From the NCBI GenBank assembly GCA_038380435.1, contig JAWZYU010000034.1, positions 39,370,901-39,434,900 on the forward strand: 64,000 nucleotides of DNA. The letters are read 5' to 3'. Below, one piece after another: positions 12,501-27,500 of the stretch (positions are counted from its first letter, which is position 1; every line of letters begins with the position of its first letter). This DNA is from Ryuthela nishihirai. Lineage: Eukaryota > Arthropoda > Arachnida > Araneae > Heptathelidae. The notes beneath the pieces are model-generated. The model had not been told where the DNA came from. It ran no database searches and saw only the letters and a program-made list of their open reading frames with translations. The translations under genes were made by a program, and so were the position numbers.

Positions 12501-15500
12501 AGGGAATTGGAAATTGGATGGGATGCTGTTGTGGTACCGTGTGCAGGAGAGCCATACCCTGTGCACACTAAAGAACACATTGGATGGCCTTAACAGGAGA
12601 CTACCATCTGTCTCCTAACAACTCTCCATTGGATTCCCGTCCTCTAACCTTCTATGAGCCATCAGGGTCCTTGTGACCTGGCCATTTAGCCCATTGTGTG
12701 CAAAAAAGTTGCCCAGAAGTAAAACAACCCAACAATTCTAGTAAAAAAATAAATGCAATCTAGTTGCACATTGACTGCATAAATGTGTTGAAAAATTCTA
12801 AGGTATAAAAATGTTGATACTAATGAAATTCTAGTAATGATTATGATAAGATAGTGCATTATTAGGTATGACAAGGGTGGGATTTGAAAGGAGGAAAGTA
12901 AAATATTAAACAAAAATTATTATAGATCAGAGGTCTCTAATAATTTTACCTGTGGGACACATTTGAAAATGAAAAACAACACTGGTCACAAACAGTATAT
13001 CATTGAAAGTAAATATATAACTCAAAATAATCATTTGAAATTTAGCTTGCAGCATGTGATGTAATATTTATTTTATGTACACCCACGTCATTAATTTACA
13101 ACTTGATTTAATTATCCAAAAAATTCAGCTCCTTCCCACAGAAGAGTGGATCTGAATTGGCCTCAGCAAAATATTAATGAGACACAGGAACAATAGGTAG
13201 TTGTTTTCTTCACAAATGAAATTAGTTGAGATTTAGCTTATGGACTGATTCTCAATTAACATTTATCTAGAACAGTGGTTCCATGAACCCATATGAAGTC
13301 TTTGCAGATTCCCTGTGAAGTCTAAAATTTTCCCCTGACCCTCTTCCCATCATACTTGATACATTTGTTTAACTAAAATATATATCCTTGCAATGGGTGA
13401 TACCTCTATGTCTTTATCTGCTGTTCATCTATTGGCTATTTTGTAATTTCAAACTAAACACTTTGAATGGAGAAATTCAATGCTCCAGAAATTCTTGTTT
13501 TTGAAAGCCAATCACATGTTGTGATCAGCATGAAATAGCCAATGTTGTCATACTGAATTGACATAATTCAACAAATGCAATGAAAATTGATGTGGTTATG
13601 TAATTTCAGTGAATGTACAATTTCCATTAGAGATTTCTCTAATAGGGTCTAGGAACCACTGATCTAGAGACGATATGCGACACAAAATCATCCCTCTAAC
13701 AGCAGGGGAAAAGATCATTATGGAGGTGATGCTTTGGGCAGGCATCAACATCAATGGTTGCACTGACCATGTGTTCGATAGAGAATTCCCGACTTCCCAG
13801 AAGTATGGGATGAGATCCTCAAATCTTATATTTGACTTTTATGTTAGGTACAGTGGCTCAGGGTTCATTTTATTGGATGATAATACCTGCATACTAGAGC
13901 TCACTTGGTGGACCATTATTTTGAATGGGAAGGTATTAAACAAATGGAATGGTGACAAGATCTCCTGACTGCAATCCTATTTGAGTAGTCTGGGATTCCT
14001 TTGGGAGATGACTGCTGATCTCAGTCCTCCTCCCAGAAGTTTTCATGATCTTAGAACAGACTTTTTGCACCAGGGAATTTCACTGCCTTTAGAATGGATT
14101 GGAGACATTGTGAGTGCATGATCACACTTCTTATAATATGAATTTTTATTCATTTTTTATACTTAATTTCATACCTTATGTAAATATGATAATTAATCAT
14201 AAACTATTCATTTTACAATCTTTATACTTATACAGAATTGTAATCATATTGTAATTTATTATATAAAATTTTCTTAAAATCCATAGACATACTTGAGTGT
14301 ACTTTTGCACTTGAGTTGTAGTTATGCCTGAAGACATTGCACCCAAAAAATGCATTCCCTTCTCCAGTTTTGTTGCAACACTATTCACTACGAATGAATG
14401 AACCATGGAATAAACAGGAAACATCTGTAACTTCATTTCAACAAAATATATAAAGTTGCAACAAAGGCTCTTTTGTTAAGTCAAAGCATTAAACAACAAA
14501 ATAATTGGCTAACAGACTTAATTATTTTTTAAATTACTTTCAAGCCATTTGCTTTGTATATAGATTGCATTTTTCAATACCAAATTAATCATTTCATTTT
14601 AGTGATGATGCCAAAATTTACAGTTACAACTATTTCTTTTAATGATACCTGAAACTTTTGTTTTTATCCTAAGAATTTACATTCTTTAATTTTGTTTTGT
14701 GTGTCATTTTATTATTCTCTGTCACCTGTATAAGGTTAAAAAAATATGTTATGGTTATAAGTTTAATTCATATTGATATATTTTGCATTAAATACTTTTT
14801 ATTTTCAGATTTCTCCCTAATGCTGAGGATAATCTTCAACCATCACTTAAAGCTGATTTAGATTTATCATCATCATATCTTTTTTTGTCTGATGTTAATA
14901 GAAAGGTATTGATATTACTGCATTATTTTTGTTTTTCATTTCAATAAATTGTTAATGCTTAAAATGTTCATTTTCTACGTAGTAGCCAAGTTAATTTTAA
15001 GTTTTTTTTTTCTAGAGGGAAATCAGTAAACTTCAGAATCTTATTCTAAACTAGCCAATAAATAGAAATATGTTGTATTATATACCAAATGAAAGAGCAT
15101 TTAATTCTGAGTCATAGCATAAAGTCAAACTGTAAACTGATAATATAAATATAAGAATAGTTCCAGATGTTAGAGGAAATTTGTCTTTTGCTAACATGTT
15201 CTAAGGATCTATTTTATTAAATATGGTTATATCATTAAATCATTTTGATACGTCTGTGTTTAAAATACATTTAAAATCTTTTTGGGGAGCTATGTTAACA
15301 ATAATTTAAATTTCAGATTCCTTTTATGGTAATAGGTATTTTTTCTGCAAAATCTAATAAATGTGTATCATTAGCATTTGGATAAGGACAAGGGTTCAGA
15401 GAAGCTAGTGGAAGGGGACCCACTGAACAGCATTAAGAGACAGACAGAAGCCTCCCATCAAGACCATCCAGTGTTTAATGTGTACAAGACGTGGCTCTCC

Positions 15501-18500
15501 TGCACATGGTGCCATAGCTTGACAATCAATTTTTTTTAGTGACAACAATTAGATGACAATCTCTCCAAGTCCATTTGGTGCCTCCTTTGATTTGCAACAT
15601 ATAGGACAGAGAAGAATTCTAGAAGCTATTCCTAGCTTTTACAGACCTTCTCATACAACAACATGCCCTACTAAGACCAAAGTCACTGCTGACCACTGCC
15701 TTAGTTAGAGCACACAACACACAAAGTTTGCCTTGCTGGAACGTTTGCTAGCTCCCTAACCATTTTCTCACCAAGGTCTTAGTAGTGAGTAGAGTAAATC
15801 TCAATGCTGGCACAGTTGGGACTCTAACATGGGAACTGCAGATTACAAGTCTGGCACAGTACTGACTGAGCTAGTTTCCCCTCCAAATGTGTAGTGAATT
15901 ATTAGCAATGTTCATTTGAAATATTTTAATAATTTTAATCTTTGTTATTCCCCTGTTTGATAACTAAAATGCAATATATTGTCAAATCCAGGTATTATAC
16001 ATACTCCAGATCCATCAAGAACCTTCTACAAGTCAAGCGTGTATATGTTCATTGTCTGAGTTCTCAGTCACATTTCCCGTCCTTAGTTTTGCTGTTGTTG
16101 ATGTCTCAACATATAAATTAAAGCCTTCCTTATGTACTGATCATCTTGAAACTGAGGAAAACGGTATGTGAGAAAAAAAACTTATTTAGTGTATTATAAT
16201 TAGAATAGATTACTAGTTATTGAATTTTGTAATAGCTACTCCATTAGAGCCAGATAAAAAGTATGTAGGAAAGAACAATGCATTTATATTTGAATTAAAT
16301 TAAAATTAAAACTGAATTTATATCAAACTTGAATTTTCGTGTTAATCAGCATTTAATAATTATTAGGTAATAAACTATTTGATGGATGAAAGTTTAGTTC
16401 ATTCCATCCAACAGCCAATTTTCTGAGTTTTTAAAGTTTGTTATATTAATACTATATTAATGTGATTGAGCTTAAAGCAAAGCTTTTTTTTTGACTGATA
16501 CTGGATCTGCCCCTCCTGATCACTGGTAAGATTATATGATGTTTCTGTCATTTGGATCTCTTCATAGTCCCTGTTAACAGAGGTAACAGCTGCTAATATA
16601 AGAAGCCAATTTATCATAACTGTGACTTTTCAGATTAGCGTTATAAATGGTAGGAATCAAAAAATAAAGGAGAAAAAACAAAACTATTTACTGTGATATG
16701 TACCAAGAATATACAACCATTGTATAACTCGTCCCTAAAATTTAATCTAGGTCATTTTCTTTTAATATTTGAGATAGTCCTTGATTTCCTTTTTTTTTAT
16801 TATAAAATAAGAAATTGAAGAAACTTGTTAGATTCAAATAAATTTGGTACTTTTATCCTCTCTTTAAAATCTGAAGTGTTTTGTGTAATTTTAAGGTTTT
16901 GTGAGGGGTCACTACACTGATATAACTAGGAATGGAAGAACCTGTGGCAAAATCTTCACTACTTTTGTGATTGATATGGAGATGTAACTTTTTTTTTTAA
17001 TTAAATACACTTTTGAAAGAAAAAATTAGCTGTAAAAAAGAATAGTAATTTATTAAAATATATATAAAAGTCAGTATTACTAAATAATTGTGATAATTTC
17101 TATCTTTTGGTATGGTATGAGTTTGATTTTGAGTGGATCCCCAAAAGCCCTAGGCCCATGTCATTTTGCCACATATGGCACCTTATTGTTATACTATTGG
17201 GGGGTTTGGAAAAAATCCTGTTTTTTTAATAAATACTTTTTCTTAACTGACAGCAATTTTATTTTTTCTTGATATATGTACTTGTCTACGCAATAAGTGG
17301 AAGAAGTACAACAATACTACATAATTTTTTTAATTAGTGTTGCAGCTTTTAAAATTAACAGGTAGGTTTCAAACTTTTTGGAGCACTTGTTCTTGCTTTA
17401 GAATGCTCCCTTCTAAAAAAAAGTATCTTTAGTTAATACATTAATGCACTTTCATTTATTTGTGATATGTGTTTGTCTATTATGCTTGTCTTAATATCCA
17501 TCTCCATCATTCTGGGAACACAAGACTCATACATTACAATGCAAAACCTATCCATGACTTTGTAGAAGACATTGGCATGTATGTTAAGATATAACCTTTT
17601 TTCTGCTTCTTATCTGAGAGAAAACTAAAGAGGGTTTTGATTTTGACTTTTTCTCCTTAATTTCTATGGTGTAGAGAGGGGCTCCGTGCATCATAGAAAT
17701 ATATTCATAGGGAAGGATCAGTAGTAAAATCGTAGTTTTGGATATACGCCAAGTAAGTTTCATTTCTCCTAATAGCCACAGATAAATGGAGGCTAATCAT
17801 ACCAGTTTTTAACCTAGACTTTGAACTTGCAGAGAGACAATTTATTGCTTTTGGGAAAGAATAACAATTAAACTTATAACAAATTTCAGCTCTCATTGAC
17901 AAGTTTAACTTTACTCACTATGACTGTGATATACATATATATAATATTGTCAGTGAGCTGAGCTTTGTTATACTTTCCATCTTGACAAACTATACATCAT
18001 TTCCTGCTGGAAGATTGTTTTAAATGAACTGCACAACATCAAAAGTAATTATTCTTTGTGACTCTGCTGTAAATTCCACTAGTTCAATACAGTTTATACA
18101 GTAAATCCTTTATGCTTTTTCTATTAGATGACAGAGATACAGAGGCTGAGGATGAAATGAATACAGTTGAACGACATGTAGAAGGATCACTAGTAAAACT
18201 GTTTTGGATACACACCAAGTAAGTTTCATTCCTCTTAGTAGCCACAGATTTATTACTTAATAAGCAGATAATAAACTTTAAAAAATTTTGAAATATATTC
18301 TGGAATGTTTCTTTTATTTTGAACCAAAGCCAGGCAGAAAGCATGATAGCAAATGGGAGCACCAATGATCAAGAGCTGCCAAAATTTTAAGCATGCTTTT
18401 TTTATAGTGATTCATTTTTAGTAGACAATTTAAGACTATATATAGTGCTCCAATATATTCATTGTACAGTATTAAATTTTCCTGAGTCTGAAATTATGAT

Positions 18501-21500
18501 TGAATGTTAAAAGTTTAATCATAAATTTTTGTTTTAACTGAAATATGGTCGAGACCAGAAGAACTAGTAAGTTATAAAATAACAGGCTATTCTGATTATT
18601 ACAAATGGAGTGAAATAAATCATATTGGAAGTATAGACATTTCAGTAAGTAATTTGCCCAAGTATAATTCAGTTTCATTGAACTTTACTGTTGATTGTGA
18701 ACTGCAGTTATAGTGGATATACTTATCTTTTGTTTCATCAGGGGGTTTTAACTCCCCCTTTCCACTGTTGTTACACTAGGAGGATTTAGTACCATCGTAT
18801 AGCCTGAAAAAAATTATTTTAAAGAAATTATTAGTTCACGAGTTTGCATTGTGAATTGTTAAAAATGTTTAATCCGCCCTTCCCTCCCCTCAAAACGTTC
18901 TGGCTGTATCACTCTAAGGATATTAGAAATTTTTTGCTTTAATACACTTGTAGGCACTTGCCAGGAAGATCCCTAAGTGACAGCAGTGAAACTGAAAATT
19001 TGTGTTGTGCATTGCACAAGAATATCAGCCAAGAAGAAATTGTGAGCAATGCAATACTGGCCCTTGTTTTAAATTGTAGTACACAGAAAAATTGCAAAAG
19101 AAGACTTCTCTTTGAGATTTTTTTTTTACATTAATCAGAAATTTTCTTTTTTATTAATATGAGAGTATAACTATTTATTCTATTAAGTTTTCCATAATGA
19201 AGCTTTAATTGCATTGTCATCCTTTTTTAACATCTTTTATTATATCACTCTAAAAAGAATCTTATTTGTGTTTTTCATTTATTTCAAAATGTTATTTTCC
19301 AAAATATTGTAAATAAATTAATTGCTATTTGATTTGTTATATTATAACCTATTTTCATTAGTCACTTGACAAAAAAAGTGCTAGTTTTTTGTTGGGCATA
19401 ATGAAAAAATTGTTGGGTCTTTGGAATCATTCTAATTTTTTAGGCTGGACTCTAGAACAGGGGTTGGCAAATTACGGCCCGTCGCCTCTTTTTGTACGGC
19501 CCGCAAGCTAAGTTGGCCGACTGTCAAGTTGAGTGGTTGAGAGAAAGACTATATGTGGCACTCCTATAGCTTCGCATTCACATGTTGCTTGGTGCTTGCA
19601 TTTTCAAAGATGAAATGCGTAAAATCTCAATACAGGTCAGCATTAACAGATGAACATTTCCAATCAATTTTGATGATAGGGAATACTAAAATTGAACCCC
19701 AATTTGGTGAAATGTTATCTCATAAAACACAATTCCATTCTTCTCATTAGTAGAGCTGTATTTCAAACAATTATAGTCTACTTATTATTATTATTATTAC
19801 GTTGCATTTTGTCCAATAAATTGGTGAAAACTTGTTGTTTTTTTTTTCTTGTTATTTAAGTAGTTTTACCTAAATAAATATCCTCAAGTTTGCCTCTTGG
19901 CCCGCAGAGCCTAAAATATTTACTATTTGGCCCTTTACAAAAAATGTTTGCCGACCCCTGCTCTAGAAGGTTTAAGTATGTAAATCTAGCCTTATGAGAT
20001 ATTTGGCAGAAATTGGAGACCTAACATTGAGTATAGAGCTAAGCCACTCCAGTGGATTAGTTATACTTCTCAACTGCACTTTTGGGTACATTGTGGACTA
20101 ATGGCCCAGTTTACAAGGGCTCATAACATAGTAGAAGGAGGAAATCCACTGAATAGTTGTTAGGAGAGAGCAAAAGGTCATGGCTCTCCGGCATGTTCTT
20201 TAATGTGTAATTATTTAATGGCTCTCCTACATATGGAGCCATGGTTTTAACATTCCATCCAATAGATGGCAGCCTTTCCAAATCCTTTGGTATCTTTCAC
20301 TGACAGATGAGTGGGATTAGCAGAGAAAATTTCAATGCAAATACAGGGGAGGATTCAAATTTAGGAACATCAGCCTATAAGCATGGTGCTACCAACTGAG
20401 CTAGTTCCTTTTCCCTCTTTAAATGGTTTCCCATTCGCAACATTTGTGTTTCTAGTTTGGAAATGAGCTTTCCAAGCTAGGAATCTTTTTCTTTATCTAG
20501 TGTGTAGTATATAATAATGAACATCATATTTTAATTCATTTTTCCCTTAACAGTTTGTACTTTGAGTTATGTTTAGATCTACGAATTTCTTTCCTTATTT
20601 TCAAAAAGTAGGATTTTTCTCTTTGTTGACATCTAGGAATAAGTATATAAATTCTTAATCCTAAAAAGAAAAAAAAAATCATTTGCATATTGCATTTGTA
20701 TAAATAATTATATACATATAATCTCTAATAAAATACCCTACTATTTTGATATTATTTATTTTTTAACAATTTTCCCATTGTTTTTAAAGATCTCTTCAGT
20801 CTTGTCGAATTATGTACAGACCAGTGGTGCCCTTACCTTTACAATCAGCAGGTTCTATAAGTTCGTTGTCCCAGGATTCATTTGGTAAGCTTGAAAACAA
20901 TAATATATATATTTTTTTTCCTTAATACATGCTGTTTCATTATATCCCCTTACCATTTAACAATAGTTTTTAATCAATGATGTGCCCTGCATGCAATAGT
21001 TAATAGATATATCAGAATTCCATTGCATCAAATGTGGGGAATTTAATTTTTCTCTAATTAAACCACTTTTAAATTGACTAATCTGGAACATAATTTCAAA
21101 TACTAATATGAAGTTATAGCATAATGTTTCATATTCTACCAGAATTATATTTTACTTGTGATAAATTTTATGTTTAGATCAATGTATTTCTGTACAAAAT
21201 TGTAGAATAAGAATGTTTTTAAATCTGTTTCAAGTCAAGAAATGCTTTTATATTTGTAACAAGGAAATGCTGTTACTATTTCTCAGGCAAAGATCCTTAT
21301 ATCTTTCAGAAAATTAAGAAATAATAATTGGATCAATTAAGATACTTTTAAGAGGTCTTCATATGTAATGATTAGAGAGGAAAGCTTATTTCTGACAAGC
21401 TCAAAAAATTACTCACTTTCCACACCTTATTACTGTGTATGTCTAAGATCTTTAAGTCAACTGCATTTCTGTAACTTAATCTAATTTGCTGAATTGCAGC

Positions 21501-24500
21501 CAAATCACACAAAGCTCAGTTCTGTTCAGTATGCAGTAAAACTTGCATTAATAATTAAGCATGGTTGTTCAGACACTAAAAGTTATTAAAAAGGACAGAC
21601 AAATAGGCAAAATAAATTTTAAAGCAGGCAGTAAAAACTCAAAAGATGGCATATTTCACTTTTGAACAATAAAAAAATTATTTTGCACACTATTTATAGC
21701 ATTACTGATCAAAAGTATCTAAAGAAATAAGAAAGTATAAAAGAAAACAAAATTGTTGTATTAGTTGCTTGTAATTAATATTTTCCTTGAATTTTTGAAA
21801 AGACAACTCTGCCTGTTGCCAGAAAAACATATTTCAAGAGAGATGATCTCTCCACATTAACGAGGTAATTGGAACATAATTGAACACTATTATCACTGGG
21901 CTCCATCAGTATCTTCAGAATGTCCTTCAAGAATGAGAGCTTCATGGTATTGCCATCAGTGTAACTGCATCAGCAAGCCCTGCACTCTCCAACTAATTTC
22001 CACTGTTGTAGTATGAATGCATAAAATTTTAAAAGAAATTTCAGAAAAAAATTAGCACTCTCACAGTGAGGAGAAATGTTGATTTATTCCTTTTTTCTAG
22101 TAACTATGTTTTCAGTGATGTAAATATTGTATTTATATAATTATTTGCGATCTGTTGCGATGTACAGTAACTTGTATATCATACCAAAAAATACAATAGC
22201 TTTGGTTTTGAAATAAAACTTTTGAAGGAAAAAAAAGTCATAAAACAAAGAAATAGATGTTGTAGCTTAGCATTTGTTCAATTTTGACAAAATTACTATT
22301 AAATTTTTTTGAATTGTATTTAGATAAACACAATACTTTATGACTCGCCTCATGATTTCCAAAGCTGGTCCTGTTCAAGAGCCTTTGCATTTTCCCTGAT
22401 TTTGTGAAAGGCTATTACACTTTTCATATATAGAATGTCCTTATTCCTTGGAATGCTACTAATTATTTCACAATATTTAAAGCTTGCAAAGAATTGAGAG
22501 ATATTCATTTCTTTTTCAAAGGAAATGGGATGGGGATTTACTCTCTTGGTAGTGTGCCAATCTTGAAATCTCATGTTCTTCATTTGAGTCTCAACTGTGC
22601 CAACATTAAGATTTATCTCCACTATCCCCATTCTGATCTTGGTGAGACAGGGAATACTGATGTGCTTAGAAAAGCTGTCCTTCATTGTGTGAGATGCTAA
22701 AACATAGCACATTGGATGGCTTTGATTGGATGATATAATGAAATCAATTTCTACCAAAGTTTAATGACAGGTTGGCTGGAATGGAAATGATTGATGGAAG
22801 CAGTCAAGTTCTTTTAGAACCCTAATTTGCATGGTAATAATTTTATAGCCCTAATTTGCATGGTTTTATAACCCTAATTGCAAAGGAGACTTTCATCTGT
22901 CTCCTAACAGCTGTCGGTGTTAGTGTCTAACAGCAACTTTGAAGCCTAGTGATTAGCCCTTACCCAACTCTGAGCCTTTGGTGTTCTAACCTGGCCATTA
23001 GCCCATTATATGCACAACATTGCAATTCAGAGGTAAAACAACTGAACCAAACTGAAGTGGCTACTGGCAATTTTGGAAAACATGCAGCAGTGAGTTCCAA
23101 GTCATTATAGATGGACTCCTTCATCAGGAGTTGTGTGGTGTGTATTGAGGTATCTAGTTTCTTTGGCAGGTTATTGACAATCTATCTTCAAAATGTGTGT
23201 CATAGTAGAGAGCATGGATATTCATGTTGTTCATCGTGTTGGGATGGGTTGAGGAGATGGTGACTGTTTGGTGCAGTTTCCTTGAATAGGTAGTTGAAAA
23301 TCATGATGGAGCTTTCAGAAAAACCATTAGGCCATTGGATACCAATTAATAAACATTGGAAAATAAACCTTGTACCTTTTCTGCAACCTGTTAGCATAAG
23401 AGTTTATGGTTTTTGAAGCAGTGGACAGAAGATGGTGGACATTTGTCATGTCAATCAAGTATTGTAGGAAAATGGTAAAATAAACACTTTTACATCAAGA
23501 TCTCATCATGTGTCTGTATTGCTGGAGCATCCAAGCTTTAGTAATAGTATACTGACTACCTATAAATTAAAGATGTACAAATAAGCAATATTAAGAAATT
23601 GATCAATCATTGTTTTAATTCAATTAATATTTAGGAAACAACCTTGTCTGAGATTTTGATAAAACATTTGTATAATTGCAGTTTAAAATAGGTTTGATAA
23701 ATGGTTAAATTTTTTTTTAGCAAAATGATAAAGCCATGGAAAAGTTTGATGTATGAAAACGGATGTTTAATTTTGCATTTTTAAGTTGATGGTTTTCAGA
23801 AATTAATATTTGAATAGAGAAAATGTTACAAATTTTCATCTGTTGTTCAATAATACTATTATTGTTCTCACTATAACTTCTCACCATACACACTCACTGG
23901 TCCTCAAAATTAAAGGTTAATGGCTTTTTTGAGTTTATAGGCAATGACATGTGACAATGATGTGTGTTTGTAAATTTTTGCATTGTGGAAGAAGAAAATG
24001 CTTACATATGTGTAACTGATACAACCATGAGTATTCAAATTAGGGTTATAAAAGAACTTGACTGCTGCCATCAATCATTTCCATTCCAGCCAACCTGTCA
24101 TTTAACTTTGGTAGAAATTGATTTCATCATATCACAAAAATGACACATGGATGAATATGTATAGTGGAGAATGATAGGTAGAAGCAGGTTAAGCCCAGGT
24201 TGAGTGTACAGGGACTTCAATGTACCAAAAATGTCTTTTCCAGACTTTGGAGACAATATCAAGAAACATGAGAGGTTAATTGTAGACAAAGTATTCCAGT
24301 GCTGCAACTGGTCAGTGATTGCTATATTTCTTTATCAATCAGACAAGAGGAAGTGACAGCTAAATAACTGTTGTGAACTGTGAATGGCCACAGAGATGAT
24401 AGTTTCAAGGTTACTATGTTCAGGGGACTGCATGAATTAGATCTGTATGCATAAGACCAATGTTTGGTATCCCCCTCACATCTTCAACAGAAAAGCTTGT

Positions 24501-27500
24501 TTAACTTGGTGCAGACAACAGCAACTTTGAAGCCTAGTCCAGTAAGCAAATGCACCCTTCACAGATGAGTCCAGATTTAGTTTGAACACCAATTTTTGAC
24601 ATGTGTTCATTTGGAGAGAACCAGGAAGTCACCATAACTGCTGTAGCATCAGAGAAAGGGACCATTTTGGTGGCAGTAGTGTGATGATCAGGGTGCTTTT
24701 GACCCTAATTTCATCTTTATGGATGATTCCATTGACATATATCTCGTGGTCATTGATGTCCCTGAAAGAGAAAATATTTGTAGGATGGAGTAGCCAGCTC
24801 CAGACTTTGAAACCATTTAAGCATGTGTGGGACGTCTTGAAGAGGCAACTTAGAGGATGACAGTTCTCTCCCAGACCTTCAATGATTTTAGATCTGCTCT
24901 TGTGGTAAGTGAACTTTATTACCACAAAACCTCATAATCAGTCTCACCAACAGTATAAGAATGCATTGCATGAGTTTATATTATTAATTATGGCTGTAGG
25001 CTGTCAGTGGTAATATGCTTTATTAGTCTTTCTATCTCCTAATTTCAGGGCTTCCATTATTAGAATTTATGCTCTGTGCACACTCATGCATATTATAAGA
25101 TTTCATGATTATCCCACTTGTGGGGTTATTTTGCTAAGGCTTATTCAGTAGTGCCAGAGTTGTAATCTGCAGTTCCCAGGTTTTAGTCCCACCTGGACAA
25201 GTGTTGAGATTTATCTCCTCAAAACCCCACCATACCTTCGGTCAGTAGGGGACTTGGAAAGGCCACCGTCTGTCAGATGGGACATAAAGCTGTGACTCCA
25301 TGTGTGGGAGAGCCATACTCTGTGCATGTTAAAGAACACTCTAGATAACCTTGACATAAAGCTACCATCTGTCTCCGAGTAGCCAGTGGGTTCCCTTTCC
25401 CCAACCTTCTCTGAGCCCTCGGGGGTCCTTGTGACCTGATCCTTTAACCCACTGTGTGCAAAAAAAGTACCATTCAGAGGTAAAAACAACCCAACCCCAC
25501 TTGCTGTTACTCATTCATGTCAAAATACCTTTACATACAACATTTAATTGTATTGAAAACGTTTTGAGTTATGTACACTTTTATCCATTATCTTTTTATT
25601 TTCAGCACCAGTGTACATAAAGGGATTATCCCATTGATGTTAAATGTTATGACTGAGTTTTATTTCATTTATGCTGACTGAGAGTCTAAAGATTAAAAAA
25701 AAATTATATTTTAAGAATAGGTTTGAAATTTCTAAAGTTGTATTTTTTTTTCAAATTGTGTTTAAAATTTGTTACTGTTTTAATTAAATATTGAATTTGT
25801 CCTCAAATTGTATGTACATATATTTATTAACAATATTTTATTTGTTTTAGTGTATAGAGATGGCCTTTCAGATTTAAGTATGGATGTTCAAGAAGTAGTT
25901 CCTAAGACTGGAAGTGAAAGTGACATTTCTCTTGACAGAGCAATAGGAACAAGCAATATGTCTACTGTATTAACCCCATCTACATCAGCCTTACCTTCTA
26001 CAGCACTAACACCTCTTTCTTCCCACTTGCCTAATTACAAAGGATGTGGGGAAATATTGCTGACTCCTGAGGACTTCACTTCCCCATCACATTCAACAGT
26101 ACCAGCATCTAGTGTGTCAAATACGTTCACATTACCTGTTGTTGAAGAGGCTGCATGTGGAGTCTCAGGGCAAGAAAAGCGATCTGAATCAGATGATGTG
26201 TCTGCTGTTCCATCAGAGGCTAATGTTATACCAAGAAGAAAGTCTTCACAACACAGCTCAGCAAGTTCTCCAAGTAGAGAAGTTGCAGAAATCCTTGCTC
26301 CAACTAAAATACTCAATTGTGGTAGGTTAAATGATAACATTAATGCATATAATATAAAACTAATTGATGCATTATAATAATTAAAGGTTTTGTTTATGCA
26401 TCTTGTAAAGTATTAACCTCAAGACCAAAATCAAAGCTGACTTTTTAATTTCAGCAGATTAATCTTAAACAAATTTTATAACTTCCTAAGATATATCTTC
26501 CTAATTTTTTACATTTCAAATAATTGAGTAGTTATTTTTAGTAATAGGGTGACAATGAAAAACAGTGATTCGTCAGACCATGTCATATTCCTCCACTATT
26601 CAAGTATTTACTGCTCGTGATCTTTGCACCATTGAACACAATGATGTACATTGGCAGGTGTAAGAGTGAGTGGCTTGGGAAGCACAACTCGCTCCTATTA
26701 TTCAGCTCTATGGAGTTCTTAACATAATGTTTTTGACAAAACTGACCTTTTGCATCCTACGTTGAAATATGTGCACTACTGATCAGCTCTTGCACCCTAG
26801 TTTTGTTTTGCATATTGTACTAACACTCCAACATCCTAATTCTGGAGTAGACTTTTTAGCTCACTGTTGCCATTTGTAGATGTGTCTTTCCTTTAGATTT
26901 CCATGCAGATTTGACCTTGGAAACTGTTCTTTGTGAAACATTAGTGACTAAAGCTCCAACAATCATGCCCCTTTTGAAATTGCTAAGGTCATCTCCCGAC
27001 AACATAGTACCAATAATTACATGCAGTTATGCTGGGTTTGCCTTTATAGACATGATGCAAAGCATGCTGGGCTGTCATTTTTATGTTTCATGCCTTCATC
27101 AATGGCACATAGATGCCACTGTTTAACATAAACCAAAGGTATTCTGCAAACCTTGGTATTTCCATTTTTCTGTCCATTACCTGTATATTGAACTCTTCCC
27201 AGATGTAACATAGCATGTCATTGTTACTTCTGTAACTGTGTTTGTAATTCTTGTGTATAGATCATTAGCTGTTACATAACTTCAAGCCTTGCACTTTCCA
27301 TTTGTATGTCACATACCTGCATATGTCTCTGAAATAATTGTACAGCCTTTCAAAGTTTTAAACCTACTTTTGAAACACCTGTATAAAATAAAATGTAAGA
27401 AATGCCTATCTTCTTTTCAAACCATTTTTAATTGGACTATAAAAAGTAAATATAATACCATTGATGAAATCACTTGCTCAATTCATATTAACAGAGGAAG

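Noticed and set aside
25808..26377. 189-codon ORF as a separate protein
   Set aside because: It is EDC4 exon w9 plus a few intron codons on each side; AG at 25849-25850 and GTAGGT at 26322 set the exon.
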